A stretch of 64,000 nucleotides of DNA from Sialis fuliginosa (GCA_961205875.1 OY540819.1:2916501-2980500), one strand, 5' to 3'; shown: positions 24,011-35,925, numbered from the stretch's first letter. Program-made: numbers and translations. Notes: generated by a model from the letters alone, not told the origin.

Positions 24011-24672
24011 TTATAGCATTTTGTACCTCCTTCACTGGTCGGTAATCTTGTACCACAATCATCAAACTGACGCGCTGCACTTAAAAATGTATATCTTAAA
24101 AAGTATTAAGAGTAAACTAACTAGCCAAACGACATTATCTTCAGAAAAAAATAAGCTATAACATATTTTTTCAAAAAAATCGAAGCATGAGTATTTGTTA
24201 AAATTTTCGTTTTTGTGTACCTATTTCTAGTTTTTCATTACTTTGAATAAACCTGGTTCTGAAACAACAGGTGAATGTATGTGTTTAATATTTTTTATAG
24301 TATTTAAAAGGGTTGAAGTTTCGAATAATCAGTGTTTAAAACGTCTCTGTATTGAATTTCAATAAATAGAGCACTTTCGGCGAGTTCTCTCATTTACCGT
24401 GTATTAAAAACTCTATTACTCAAAAACCATACGTCCAATGGTCCAATATTAAAAAAAATTGTAAAATATTTGAGCTATCCATAAATAACATATTAAAATT
24501 TTAGACTTTTATCTATACATTGCTCTAACGATTGAATAACCTTAAATTAAAATATATGTATAAGATTTGTTATATTTCAAAATTCCCTTGTTTATTACAT
24601 AAGAATAAATAGAGAAGAGATCGTTTTAATATTCACAGGACCCAACCTCATAATTTAATTTCCAAACACTAT
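24011..24672. other. Unassigned AT-rich DNA
   Basis: Nothing recognisable. Confidence 0.5.
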
Positions 24673-24676
24673 TTAA

Positions 24677-25820
24677 CCCATTAACGCCCGCCGTACACAG
24701 TTGTGTACACCTCATTTTATAATTCGTATTGCTTTCTGTGGATATTAATTCACAATATTTCCTTAAGGTATTTCTCGGAAAAATTAAAAGATTCAAGAAT
24801 AAGCTCAAATTTTGTAAAAAACTAAAAAAAAGTTATTAGAAGCTTCATTAAAAATCTTAAAATGATTGACCATCTGTGAGCGAAGATATCGTCAAAATAA
24901 AATCAAAAATTTAACATTGCGAGTATAGGGATTACGATATTTTAAGCGGATTTCCAATGAAAAAGTAAATAATTTTATGCGAAGGAAGATCAAGAAATTT
25001 ATGAAATTTTGAGAAAAACTAAATTAATATATTTGGAGTTAATATAAAAAATCTTAAATATTTTCACCACCCCGTTTTAAAGTTATAAGTAAAATAAAAA
25101 CTTATTTTCTGATAAAAAATATCACGGTACAAGCTATGACAGCGCCGCAAAATATTGACAATTGCCGCGGTATTTAAAAATCGTACGTGCTGAATATATT
25201 GTTCTTTTAATTTCAAGGAATAATAAAAATAATAAAAACTATTTCTTAATTATAAACTTATAATATATAACAAATTCAGCTGCAAATAATAGTACACGTT
25301 ATCACATCAAAACATTAAATAATATGTAGCTGTCATCGGGAATACAAAAGTCGCGCATGCGCAATATATGCTCAGCGTTGCCAAATTTTAATTTAATTTA
25401 AAGCACGGTTATCTTGATTTTATACTACACTTTTTTTTCCTTTTCTAACATATAGCGTACCTTGTTTCTCCCCGAGAAATACCTTAAAAATCAGATGCTA
25501 GTAGTGCAATAAACAAAATCTGTTAACGTTATTAGTTTCATGAGTGTTTAAACGTGTTTTAATTGCTGCGAATTATTTGTATGTGATATGTCAATAATTC
25601 CAACTGAAGCATGTGATTTCAAATTTTGTTTAAATCATATGGAATAACTTAAATAATAATATGATATCAAAAAAGTAGTCTCACACAAAATAGGCTTCAT
25701 ATCTGCCAAATTTACTCGCACGAATTCACAGCGTTATTTTTTTTAATATAAAAAAATGTGTATTTAATTTCATATAAAAAAATCTATAATATGTTTTTGT
25801 TTTCTTTTGGGCGTTAATGG
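24677..25820. mobile_element. piggyBac-type element with a second one inside
   Basis: The ends CCCATTAACGCCC and GGGCGTTAATGGG are flanked by TTAA (24673-24676 and 25821-25824). CCC termini with TTAA targets are the piggyBac signature. An inner hairpin (GTACACAGTTGTGTAC) lies close to the left end. Without the nested element at 24767-25483 it is about 420 bp and non-coding. Confidence 0.82.
24767..25483. mobile_element. TTAA-target MITE (GGTATTTCTCGG), copy 1
   Basis: The ends GGTATTTCTCGG and CCGAGAAATACC lie between TTAA (24763-24766 and 25484-25487). A close full-length relative is at 41284-41988 and a left-end fragment at 43191. It is 717 bp long with no open frame. Confidence 0.85.
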
Positions 25821-25859
25821 GTTAAAAAAGCCTTGATCACGATTGCGTATTTTTCTACA

Positions 25860-26130
25860 ACCGTAAACGTACAACTGCACCATCCGCGGCGCTATTATCA
25901 GACCCCCACACGTGTATGCATGCACCCATCGTCTACCGAACACTATACAAATATATTATCACGTGCTTTTGTTTACAGATAGCTCCGGTGTTGCTCGGTC
26001 GATAATGTCGCGTGCTGCATTACGAAAAACGCGCGACGACGACGGCCGGTTTTACCGGTTTCTGCAAAAACGGCACTGGACAACGGAAGACAGAGACGAA
26101 TATACATGTACTTATATGTATATGCTGTAG
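25860..26130 (+). other. GC-richer unique stretch, possible exon or promoter
   Basis: The block has several CG-rich patches (CCGCGGCGC, ACGCGCGACGACGACGGCCG) unlike its neighbours and no repeat hallmarks. A pyrimidine-rich TTTTGTTTACAG at about 25966-25978 looks like a splice acceptor. The 72-residue frame at 25912-26130 includes MSRAALRKTRDDDGRFYRFL downstream of it. I do not recognise the protein; it could be a host 5' exon or chance. Confidence 0.2.
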
Positions 26131-26328
26131 ATATGAATGCATTCGATCTCGGAAGACATCCAAATATCGTACCAGTATTCTTTGGGTTAGTGGAACTTTA
26201 AATAAAACACAGGGGCGTAGCCAGTTATGTTCACTAAAACAGAAATTATCCTTTTTGATTATGTTGATAAATCGCTTTTGATAAGTAAAATTGGTCTTTT
26301 GGAAGAAGAAACTGCTTGACCTTTCTAA

Positions 26329-26609
26329 TGTCCGGTATTATAAAGGAGCTGACAGTTCTTTTGGAGTTTGTTGATGACTTTGACAAGTTTCGCGCACGCA
26401 GTGTAAGTTAATACCAACGGTATTAAAACAGTGGTGTTGTTATGAAAATTAATTTTTACAGTCAAAGATGCCAACTGTGTTACAATTAGTTGAAGTGTCA
26501 CTGCTTTAAATTCCATAGCTAATCCATAGATACTAGTACAGAATTAATACCCCATTTGAAAGTAATTGCTAGCTAGCAAATTTTGCTAGCTCCTTTATAA
26601 TACCGGACA
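26329..26609. mobile_element. TGTCCGGTATTATAAAGG MITE, copy 1
   Basis: The ends TGTCCGGTATTATAAAGGAG and its complement are flanked by TAA (26326-26328 and 26610-26612). A close copy is at 28453-28784. The minus-strand frames of 60-70 residues in both copies translate the same non-coding MITE. Confidence 0.85.
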
Positions 26610-26949
26610 TAAATTTAACAAAATTATATTATATTTTCCACAATATTTTCTTCAGTTTTACGATTTTTCTTATTATTTTATTTCTATATACGTAATATTA
26701 CAGGTCTTTTCATGTTTATAACAATTGATCGCGCTAGAATTTTTCAAACCTGATAATTTTGGCTCAATCTACACCTAATTCTCAGTATTCATGATTTTTT
26801 CAGATTTTTCTGAGCGATCGTTTTGACGATAAGGGTTGGGGGCAGCAATTTTTAAGCGTTTTTCCCAAAAAATGTTAAAAAAATACATCATATAATATTG
26901 TTGAATTCGTGCTTCAATAAGCCTTCATTTGATACCCTACAATCTACAC

Positions 26950-27175
26950 AATGCCCTTGATTTTTTTCCCATTTCCAAATTTATCTCCTGAGATTAACCT
27001 CCAGAATCAAAAATCAACTTTTTATAATTCACGTTTATAATTGGGCCACCACATTCTATCTCTGTGCTAAATTTCAAATTTTACGTCGAATAGTTTCAAA
27101 GAAAGTCGCCTGTGACAAACGGACAGACGGACACCGAAGTTATTCCATAGAGTTTCGTTTTCAGGGAACACTAAA
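26950..27175 (+). repeat. Retroposon-like repeat with GGACAGACGGACA tract
   Basis: ATAGTTTCAAAGAAAGTCGCCTG is followed by ACAAACGGACAGACGGACAC. This is the same general layout as families A and D, but the sequence is different. The boundaries are uncertain. Confidence 0.35.
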
Positions 27176-27520
27176 AACAATACTTCAGTTTCAGCTAATT
27201 TGATTGTTTTGTGTTTTCGCTTGAGAGCAATTTCTTAACAACAACTTGTATTAGTCGCTTCAACTCATGAACTTACTCATTACTAGAGATTGGAAAAATA
27301 GTTGTTATTTTCAATGAAATAGTTACTAGTTGAATTTTTTTTCGGAAAATAGTTGATAAATAGTTTTTTTTACGATTTACTAATAATAATTAGTGCAAAC
27401 GAAGCAGTAAAAAGTGTCGCAAATAGTTTTAAAATAGTTGGAAAGGTAGTTGCAAATAGTTGATTTTAAATTGTGTTCAATCAAACCAGTTTTCTGAAAA
27501 CAGTGGAAATATGTAATAAA

Positions 27521-27949
27521 ATATCGGTATGGAGAATCATATATGACTTCCATGTTCTTTCTATCTTTTTAAATAATTTTTAAATATACATTTTTTGAAA
27601 AATATTTTATTAATATAATCTACTAGTATGAATATAAATTTCGTAATACATAAAAAAACATATATACTTACGACGGTTACAGCAGTTATTGTCATTTGTA
27701 TATAAATATATAATGTCAAAAACATAATACACATTCGTAGAACAACTAATTTGACAATCTGAATTTAGTTGCATTTATTTCCAAGGCAACATGAATTAAT
27801 GACGTATTAATTAGTATTTAATGTATTACGATATGTATATTCATAGTAGTAGGTTATATAAATAAAATATTTAAAAAAATGTATATTTAAAAATTATTTA
27901 AAAAGATAGAAAGAACATGGAAGTCATGTATGGTTCTCCATACCGATAT
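27521..27949. mobile_element. Foldback element, ends ATATCGGTATGGAGAA
   Basis: Left ATATCGGTATGGAGAATCAT and right GGTTCTCCATACCGATATT enclose arms with TGACTTCCATGTTCTTTCTA and its complement. One-arm fragments occur at 17936-18095 and from 43208. Confidence 0.7.
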
Positions 27950-28416
27950 TTCCAATCTGTACTCATTACTTATTTATTTTTCTACCTTAAATCCAACACT
28001 GTAGTAAACACTTCTATGTAATATGCGAGTGAGTGAGAGAAGATGTGTTTTTTTTTATATATTGTGTTATACGAAAGTAAAAGTCGGTGTATCGATATTT
28101 CAGGGTTATCTCCCGCGTTTGTCTCAAACACAATGGGTGTTTATTTTTAAAGACGCGCCGTCATTCTGGGCTTTCCTCACAGATACTACCGTCACGGTCG
28201 AAACACTTTTTTGACACAATTAGATTTTAAATATTAATAGTATAGCACTTTCAGCTTTTTACGTTTCAACTCTCCCTACCTGAAGTAGATTTGAATTTTT
28301 AAAGGGGTAATATGAACATTAAATTTAAGAACCTACAGAATATAGTTTATTTATAGAAATATTAGTTGTCACGATTAAAAAAACGACGGAAGGACAAATT
28401 GGTTTTTGTTACTCTT

Positions 28417-28945
28417 ATGCCTGGTATTATAAATGAATTTTCCTGAAACTAATGTCCGGTATTATAAAGGAGCTAGCAAATTTGCTAGCTAGCAAGCACA
28501 TTCAACTGAGATATCAAACTTATATGACAGTTCTTTTGGAGTTTGTTTATGACTTTGACAAGTTTCGCGCACGCGTTGTAGGTAAATACCAACGGTATTA
28601 AAACAATGGTGATGTTATGAAAATTATTTTGTACGGTCAAAGATGCCAACTGTGTTACAATTAGTTGAAGTGTCACTGCTTTAAATTCCATAGCTAATCC
28701 ATAGATACTAGTACAGAATTAATACCCCATTTGAAAGTAATTGCTAGCTAGCAAATTTTGATAGCTCCTTTATAATACCGGACATAAAGCTAATTTGCTT
28801 GGGAGCTAATGTTATCTGCGAGATGTCAAATCTTTGATATAATTTTTTTATGAGGTACACTTGGCAGTACTTATTTTAAGTCGTGGATTTTTACTTATCT
28901 ACTTATTGCTTTTGCACTCAAGCAAATTCTTTATAATACCGAGCA
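28417..28945. mobile_element. TTA-target MITE interrupted by a relative
   Basis: The ends TGCCTGGTATTATAAA and TTTATAATACCGAGCA are flanked by TTA (28414-28416 and 28946-28948). The terminal sequence is a diverged version of the TGTCCGGTATTATAAAGG family. The inner copy at 28453-28784 splits it close to its left end. Confidence 0.78.
28453..28784. mobile_element. TGTCCGGTATTATAAAGG MITE, copy 2
   Basis: Flanked by TAA (28450-28452 and 28785-28787). It is 332 bp, about 50 bp longer than copy 1 because of an extra GCTAGCTAGCAAG..TATCAAACT segment near the left end. Confidence 0.85.
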
Positions 28946-29385
28946 TTAGAACCTTAAATCAAAAATTTCAAACTCGATGAATATTACAAAAATTTAAAAA
29001 CACCTTCCAAAAGTTTACGAAATAGGTTCCTCCCCCTTGAAGCAAAAAAATATGAAATAACCTTTAGGCTCTAAATATAAGCGATGAGTCGCACAGACTG
29101 TACAAATAAAAACAGTAACACGTAACCTAACACAAAGAGAATTACAAATCTGGCAACATGTCACTTCCGTCCGCCAGAATTCAATTACATACAACACCGT
29201 ATTACGTAATCGTAGAGAAATACCTACATACCAACATATATTAAACATACTATGTAGTATATTTATATTGTAGTATGTAGTATGTTTAATATATGATACC
29301 AACTGTTCTGTGGCCAAAGAGGATAACATTACTAACATAACATAACAACAGTTTATCAACACTGATATTTAGGGTCTGACTGTAC

Positions 29386-30267
29386 CAGGGCCGGATTAAG
29401 CAAGCGCGGGGCCCGTAGCAAATGTTATAAAGAGGCCTTTGGTAGTGGCGTCGCTAGGGGGGTGGGGGTGAAACTCAGGGAGTAAATCGATAGCTTCACC
29501 CACTCCCCCCGAAAAAAGTAAATAGGATTTTTTTTGCGTCACCCCCTGTGAATTTTTAATGACATAAAAATATCAGTGGGATTTATTTTTTAAATAAATT
29601 GGATGGTCATCACCTATATAGACTAACAATAATAAAAAAAGTCAATTCACTCAATTTATTTGACATTTTTCTCATTACCGCCCCGTCCCGTCCCCCTACC
29701 CACCCCCTAACTACGCCGTGGACTGACTTGATTTAGAATATACAATCCTTACAAAAATTGATAAGTTAATAAAAAATTAAGGGATATTTTTTTGAACTCT
29801 TTTAACCCTTGGCAAAGAACGGAAAGAGATAAAAAAATTTGTTGAAATTTTTATTCAAAAATTAGAAAGCGCAAACTTTTAAATTTTCGCGGAAATATAA
29901 CTGTGAAAATTTGAATTTTTTCTTTTGCTTTTTTTTTAATTATCCCTTAATTTTTTTGAGGTGTGTATAATAAAACACCACTTTTACAAACAAAATTTTT
30001 TTGATTTGATTTGAGCAAATTTAGAAAAATCGATTAAAAAAAATCAAAGATCGGAGATTCAAAAATCAATTTTTCGATTAAATCGAATCAAGATCGGAAA
30101 CCCTAAATTTAAATTATTAATTACTGTAGATTTGGACACCCCGTATCAACCATTGGACGGTAAGTGGTAAGTCCAATAAGAGATATTTTTCCACAAAGTC
30201 GCGGGGCCCCCACAGATGCGGGGCCCGTAGCATTTGCTACTCCTGCTACGTTGTTAATCCGGCCCTG
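29386..30267. mobile_element. hAT-type element with perfect 8-bp duplication
   Basis: The ends CAGGGCCGGATTAAGC and GTTAATCCGGCCCTG are flanked by GACTGTAC at 29378-29385 and 30268-30275. Subterminal GGGGCCCGTAGCA occurs in direct orientation near both ends. Length 882 bp, including an older fragment at 29443-29721. No transposase. Confidence 0.88.
29443..29721. repeat. Degenerate hAT-like fragment inside the hAT element
   Basis: TAGTGGCGTCGCTAGGGG at the left and CCCCTAACTACGCCGTG at the right are imperfect inverted ends related to the CAGTGGCGTAG group. No clear duplication remains. Confidence 0.45.
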
Positions 30268-30688
30268 GACTGTACTTTGTACAATGCAAATGTTTATTTT
30301 GTAATTTATAACCGATATGTATTCTCTATACGAATGAAAAGCAGTTATGATTTTAGTGATTTGCACTAATTATTTATTTTATTTACAATAGAGTAATATT
30401 ACAAATACATCACAAAATATTTTATAAAATGATCTGTCAAAATTCCCAGAACGAATTAATTTGTTTTATCAAAATTTTCTGAAACATAGCTAACTATCAT
30501 AATTTATTTTAATATGATAGTTAGCTATCACTGATCTGGTATTATTTAACTGGATAGTGGATACCTATGGAATTACTATTAAACCGGATGGCTAAATTTC
30601 ATACTTTTTCTAACAGTATCGTTTCCATTTGCGCATGCGCGAGACGCAACACTGAACTCAATTTTGATATAATATAAAGGCGGGACAG

Positions 30689-30790
30689 GTCAACTCGGCG
30701 CATCCAACTCGGCGATGGTCAACTCGGCGATGGTCAACTCGGCGACGGTCAACTCGGCGACGGTAAAACTCGGCGACGGTCAACTCGGCG
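30689..30790 (+). repeat. Left subterminal array of GTCAACTCGGCGAYG
   Basis: Seven units of about 15 bp. The core CAACTCGGCG is kept in all but one, which reads AAACTCGGCG. Confidence 0.92.
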
Positions 30791-31837
30791 ATAATAATAA
30801 TTATTAGTAAATATATTTTTCAACTAGAATTTACCCGCGGTTTCACCCGCGTGTATTATGTATAAAATAGTTTTATCGGCCCGTATTTTAACGGGAGAAA
30901 TCGTGGTATGAAGCACGAATGGAAAATATTAATGCTTATTTTATAAATAAAAAATATTATAACAGTATCTCTGTCAGATTTGTGAAAAATCACGTATATA
31001 GTTATTCAGAATAGAGTTGACGCGCATGCGTGACTAGGGTTTCCAACTTTTATAAATCACGCATTTTATAAAACGACTGGCCACGTTTAGCTGTGTTATA
31101 TTTAATAATTTAGTTTAAGTTAGAGAAGTCCAGATAGATTGGTTCGTTTTCAGGTAGGGTTAGGTTAGGTTTATGAATTTCTGTCTATGCACTAAATAAT
31201 ATATTAACATAGATACAGCATACTCTACTCTATTCTAACACATCTACACGTGATTTTCAGAGTTTTTGACAGAGGACCCCCAGACTCTCCGTATAGTAAG
31301 CAATTTTTATAATGTTTGTTATATCTGAATTGTTCAATTTGAATAAAATTGTTATTTTATAACAATGAGAAAATTTGTCACCAAATTTCTTTAAAACTAA
31401 ATACGTTTTTGAAATTTCTATTAAATTATATGCTATATTCATCTTTTTTTCATAATTTTGTATAATCTGAAATATAAGTTTAATTTCAAAAAAATGATTG
31501 TTGCAAATTATAATATGAAGATTTTAAATAAAAAAAAAAAAACGTCACAAATCAAAGATTGTAGATGAATATAGGCGGCTAGTTCAAAATTATATAGTTC
31601 GATTAAAAATATAGAAATGGTCACTAATTAAAACAACTAATCAAGTATTGTATTTGCATGACACTGTTTACTTTTATATATAGTATTTAATAAAAAAATA
31701 AGCATTACATTTTTTCATCCATACCCCCATCCCTCGCGTTAAAATACGGATCGATAAAAAAAATTATACATAATACACGTAGATGAACCCGCGGGCAAAT
31801 TTTAGTTAAAAATATATTTACTAATATTAATTTTTAT

Positions 31838-31939
31838 CGCCGAGTTGACCGTCGCCGAGTTTGGCCATCGCCGAGTTGACCGGCGCCGAGTTGACCGTCG
31901 CCGAGTTGACCATCGCCGAGTTGGATGCGCCGAGTTGAC
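31838..31939 (-). repeat. Right subterminal array, inverted
   Basis: Seven units of the same motif on the minus strand. Unit order and the odd outermost spacing mirror the left array. Confidence 0.92.
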
Positions 31940-32330
31940 GCGTACCCATATAAAGGTATGTGACGTACTTCTATAGTTTCTTTATTCAATTGTTAATCAG
32001 ATTTGACAGTTAATATGCATCTATGTTTGTTTATTTAGTTATTATTTGATAATTAAAATAAATTACAGGTATTCGCGTGTTAAATAAGTGTATTGTAGTT
32101 GATATACAATTGAACTTGTATGTATTTATTTATATATTTAACAAATCAATTTGATAAATTTGAATTTCGAACATCCGTTGACGCATGCGCATAATCAGTT
32201 TCGGTTGTTAGGAAATATTCAATTTCAGCCATCATGTCTGACTTATCATCAGTCCAGCCATGTCAATGTTAGCTATGTATAGGTGACAAAAGGTTTTGTG
32301 GGTAGTAGTCCCCACATGATCATAGACATA

Positions 32331-32990
32331 GAGAATGGACAGTGCATTCTGTATTAACTCAATGGTGTAACATCTGTTCAAAAAGGGAGAGAGAGATGCA
32401 GTGTAGTTTGGAATATATCTATCTCTTTTTCTAAGAAACTGATTGGTAGCGTACTATAGTTCAGGGTAGTATTTCTGTCAGATATATTTTTGTATATCTA
32501 TCTTGTGATTTTTGTGCAATAAGTTTTTTATTAGAAAAGTAAATAATATAAACAATAAATATACTATAATGGTTCATATTTCATCGAGGAAATTTAAAAA
32601 AAAATCAATTGATCAGATAGAAATTTGCTACACTTACTTACAAACAGCACATACAAAACAAACAAACAAAATTTTAAATATTTTTTTTTGATATTAGGTT
32701 ACATTACGAAGCTACGAAAAAAGAAGAACAAGATATTAATATTGGGTCAAAAAATTCGAAACTTATATTATTTAGAAATCAATAATTGTTTTTTTTTTTT
32801 AATAAATTTTTTTTATAACGTTAATTATTTTTTGTTTTTTAACCTCTTTATACATATCTATGAATATTTTTTATGTTGTTACACTCCTGTTTAAAAAAAG
32901 GACAAGTATATTCCAAACCTGTTTCCATCTCTTTCTTTTGATACGACTCTGCTCTCGAGTCAGATGCCTGGTCCATTCTCTATGTCTATG
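32331..32990. mobile_element. Element with CATAGACATAGAGAATGGAC ends
   Basis: Perfect 20-bp terminal inverted repeats at 32331-32350 and 32971-32990. The interior is AT-rich without a credible gene; the frame at 32625-32894 is low-complexity Asn, Phe and Leu. The target duplication could not be fixed. Confidence 0.65.
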
Positions 32991-33182
32991 GTTATGATAC
33001 TGGTTTTGCCTAAGTTTTTAGAGCATAAGTTGCATCGTTTTTGAAATATACGCAAGAGAAGTCGTGGGGAACTTTTTGTACAAAAGTTCCACAGTTTATT
33101 TTCCACTAGAATTTAATATTGGAATATGACGTCATAATTGATTTGTTAGTGTTTTTCTATGACGTAACAATTATGAAAATAT

Positions 33183-33696
33183 AAGGTACTGGCACCAGTT
33201 ATCGTTGACGGGCTTATTTTTTGTAATTCTCATGAACTCATGTTACTAATAAAACAAGTAACTCTTTATTTAATCAATTTAATTACCAAAGTCCGCAAAT
33301 ATAGTTTGTTTTTTAAATTATAGCCTTTTATTTTGTTTATGTTTTTTCTCCAGTAATGGATAAAGTAATAACCAGTAATGAGCACACAGTGATGGACACT
33401 TGCTAATGATAAGTACTACGACACAAAATATATAAAAGAAAGAATCGTCAAATTTGAAACAATGTAAAGCAGTTGTTATGATAATATAATACATAATTAA
33501 TAAATAAATTATATACCTATTGGCTGATTGTCATCAAATCACGCTGTAAGACAGTTAAATGTATATAGATTTTTATTCAGAAATGGTACGAGTAGTAATC
33601 AAATATCAACAATTATTTCTATCATAATTCAGTACCTACATTTAATTTAAAAATAGCCTTTACTGGGGTCATATCCAAGACTGGTGCCAGTACCTT
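33183..33696. mobile_element. AAGGTACTGGCACCAG element, copy 1
   Basis: The ends AAGGTACTGGCACCAG and CTGGTGCCAGTACCTT enclose 514 bp without coding capacity. Related copies lie at 40693, 59525, 61637 (partial) and 63892 (cut by the window end). TAT-rich flanks hide the target size; TA or TATA are possible. Confidence 0.8.
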
Positions 33697-33899
33697 ATTT
33701 ACAAAAGTTAAACGATAAACAAATAAATATAGTGAATTATTGATTTAACGAAACCCACTTTAACGGATATTTCGTTAAATCGAGTCTCTATTATATAAAT
33801 TTTATTTTCTGATAAAATATTTCAACTTATATTTAAATGGCAAAACCAACGAAAAATACAGCTGGTAACTGCGAACGCGATATCTTAATTTATGGATAA

Positions 33900-34711
33900 C
33901 TAGCTGGGTCCACGCGGCTTCGCCCGCTTGGACTACGGAATTATTGTTTAGGATTTTTGAAAAATATACATAGTTGAATTAAGTACAAACACGATTAATT
34001 ATTATCGTAATAATAACTAATCAAAACCTAACGTACCTAAAAAAAAAACAAATCAGAACAAAAATGAAAATAAGTTAATAATTGAAAACAAAATAAACAA
34101 CTGCCGGCTGAGCGCTGTATCTTCCCTCTCCCCGCGAAACTTCATCATAGTTCGCGCGAATTGCTGCGAATAATATGTATATTTCACGTTATTTCCTAAA
34201 CCAAAAGACCAAATTGGATTCTGTAAAGGGCAAATTATATCTACATTAAGTACTTATGACGATGAAATCATTTATTTTGATAAGGATTAATATTTTGTAG
34301 GTCATATGTCCACGTAAACAGAACCCAAATATTTTTAATTTTCTTTGTAACATAAAAGCAGTCATTGTGGCTTAAATATAAAAGTTAGACATATGGTGTC
34401 GCGGACTTTATTGTAGAACTTTTGATTCTACACAATTCTTTAATACATTATTTTGTTCTATATTGAACAGTTTAGGCAGCATATTACAAAACAGCGCGCC
34501 GACGGCAAAATTTTTTCCGACTTGATTTACTATTATCGTCACTGCTTCGTTGTTATGTTACCTAACGTATACAAAATATAGCCTATAACCTGGCCAGAGA
34601 ATGTACCTATGAATTAAAAAAGAAACCACGTAAATCGGATAAGTGGTTCTCGAGTGATAAGGTAACTAACGGACAGACAGACAGACAGACGTTGAGCTTT
34701 ATATATATTAA
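33900..34711 (+). repeat. Retroposon-like family D, copy 1 (empty site)
   Basis: Starts CTAGCTGGGTCCACGCGGC and ends GACAGACAGACGTTGAGCTT plus TATATATATTAA. It has a fixed 5' block, a fixed 3' end and no inverted repeats, as in RTE-derived insect retroposons. The motif GTTGAATTAAGTAC at about 33971 is the uninterrupted form of the site that carries a TTAA-target insertion in copy 2. Confidence 0.65.
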
Positions 34712-35600
34712 CGATGTACCCCTAGACACCCCCCCCCCCACTCACTCACACTGTCACACCCACGCGCATTGAGTCTGTTTATACTCAAACCGTGTAAACA
34801 CTGCTTAAATCGATTTCGATTAAATTTTAAATTAAATTATCAACTAACAAAGTGTGGGGCCGCCTACGCTTTTAACATCATCATCAAGATTTAACATTCT
34901 GTGGTTGTTGATCTTCGATCATTCTTGGCAAATGGGCGGAAGCCACGTATATATTTTTAAAACTATTATTAAATTTTACATTTTAATTATATTTTTTTAA
35001 ATAAAAATAATATGTATTTTATTTATATGAATACTGTTTTGAAAAATTCACTACATGTAGATCATTATTGGCAAGCCATGTATATTTTTAGAACTATTAT
35101 TAAATTTTACATTTCAATTATATTTTTTTAATAAAAATAACTTTATATGAAAACTATTTTGAAAAATTCACTACATGTAGAGATAAAAAGTAATTAACTC
35201 ACTACATATCAATCAATTTCAAGTTTTATCGATAGATGAGACGTTACCAAAAAGAGCAAATAACGAACAGAACTAATAAAAAAAAACTTCAAAGAACGCT
35301 AAATAGATTACTGTTAATGGCAAGTACAAATATTAAATCATTTATTGACTTTCGTTTCTAATTTGTTTCAACTGCGAAAAACAAATTTTATAAGATTAAT
35401 CTTTGTAAGACAGTGTTGTTGTTTATATTTTATCAATGATGCGTATAGTAATTAGTATTTATTTATCTCTTTGCATTTTAATTTAATTAATATTATTTTT
35501 GAAGATAATGAGGTTAAAAATAGCAATTTAAAAGAAGTAGGTACACTATTATCTTGAGATATATATTAAAGTTTTTTAATTCGAGCAAAGAAAAAAATAT
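34712..35600. other. Unassigned DNA with a local duplication
   Basis: A C-run lies at about 34730-34739, followed by the tandem duplication listed separately. No gene recognised. Confidence 0.5.
34949..35181 (+). repeat. Two-copy tandem duplication, period about 130 bp
   Basis: TATATTTTTA(A/G)AACTATTATT to GAAAAATTCACTACATGTAG occurs twice in a row. The second copy has lost about 15 bp of its AT-rich part. Confidence 0.75.
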
Positions 35601-35925
35601 CTGCCAAGTAAATGCACAGTGCTTCCTCGTGCTAAATTCACCAAAGGTAGTTCATTATTCAACAATTTAAATAAAAACCGATAGTGTTTATATAAATTGC
35701 CTGGAATTGGTTAACCATTTAATTTTTATACAAATTTACTAAAAAATATTATTTCGAAATTTTTCTTAAAACGCACCTGAATATTTTTTCATATATTTTT
35801 AATTTTTTGACAATTTCAATCTACATCTACATTTATGCAAATGTCAAAATGACATTTAAAACGTCAAAATTACATTTTGAAAACGATCACAATGCTTCTG
35901 TACCTTCGATATTGCGAGGAAGCAA
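35600..35925 (+). repeat. Dispersed repeat family A, copy 3, internally deleted
   Basis: Keeps both outer parts of family A (TGCCAAGTAAATGCACAGTG and TTCGATATTGCGAGGAAGC) but lacks the central microsatellite region. It contains an extra GGTAGTTCATTATTCAACAA segment shared with 38810-38840. Confidence 0.6.

Larger units (their letters stand above)
30681..31947. mobile_element. Mutator-like long-TIR element with tandem arrays
   Basis: ATATAAAGG occurs on both sides (30672-30680 and 31948-31956), a 9-bp duplication of the size made by Mutator-type transposases. Each end carries seven CAACTCGGCG repeats (30689-30790, and 31838-31939 inverted), with the outermost irregular spacing (CGCATCCAACTCGGCG) mirrored exactly. 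Farther in, TTTTATCGGCCCGTATTTTA and its complement extend the inverted repeat. No transposase was found. Confidence 0.72.

Noticed and set aside
29015-29362. 115-residue minus-strand frame with many Cys and Val
   Set aside because: No recognisable domain, composition typical of AT-rich DNA, and a local TATGTAGTATGTTTAATATA inverted repeat accounts for part of it.
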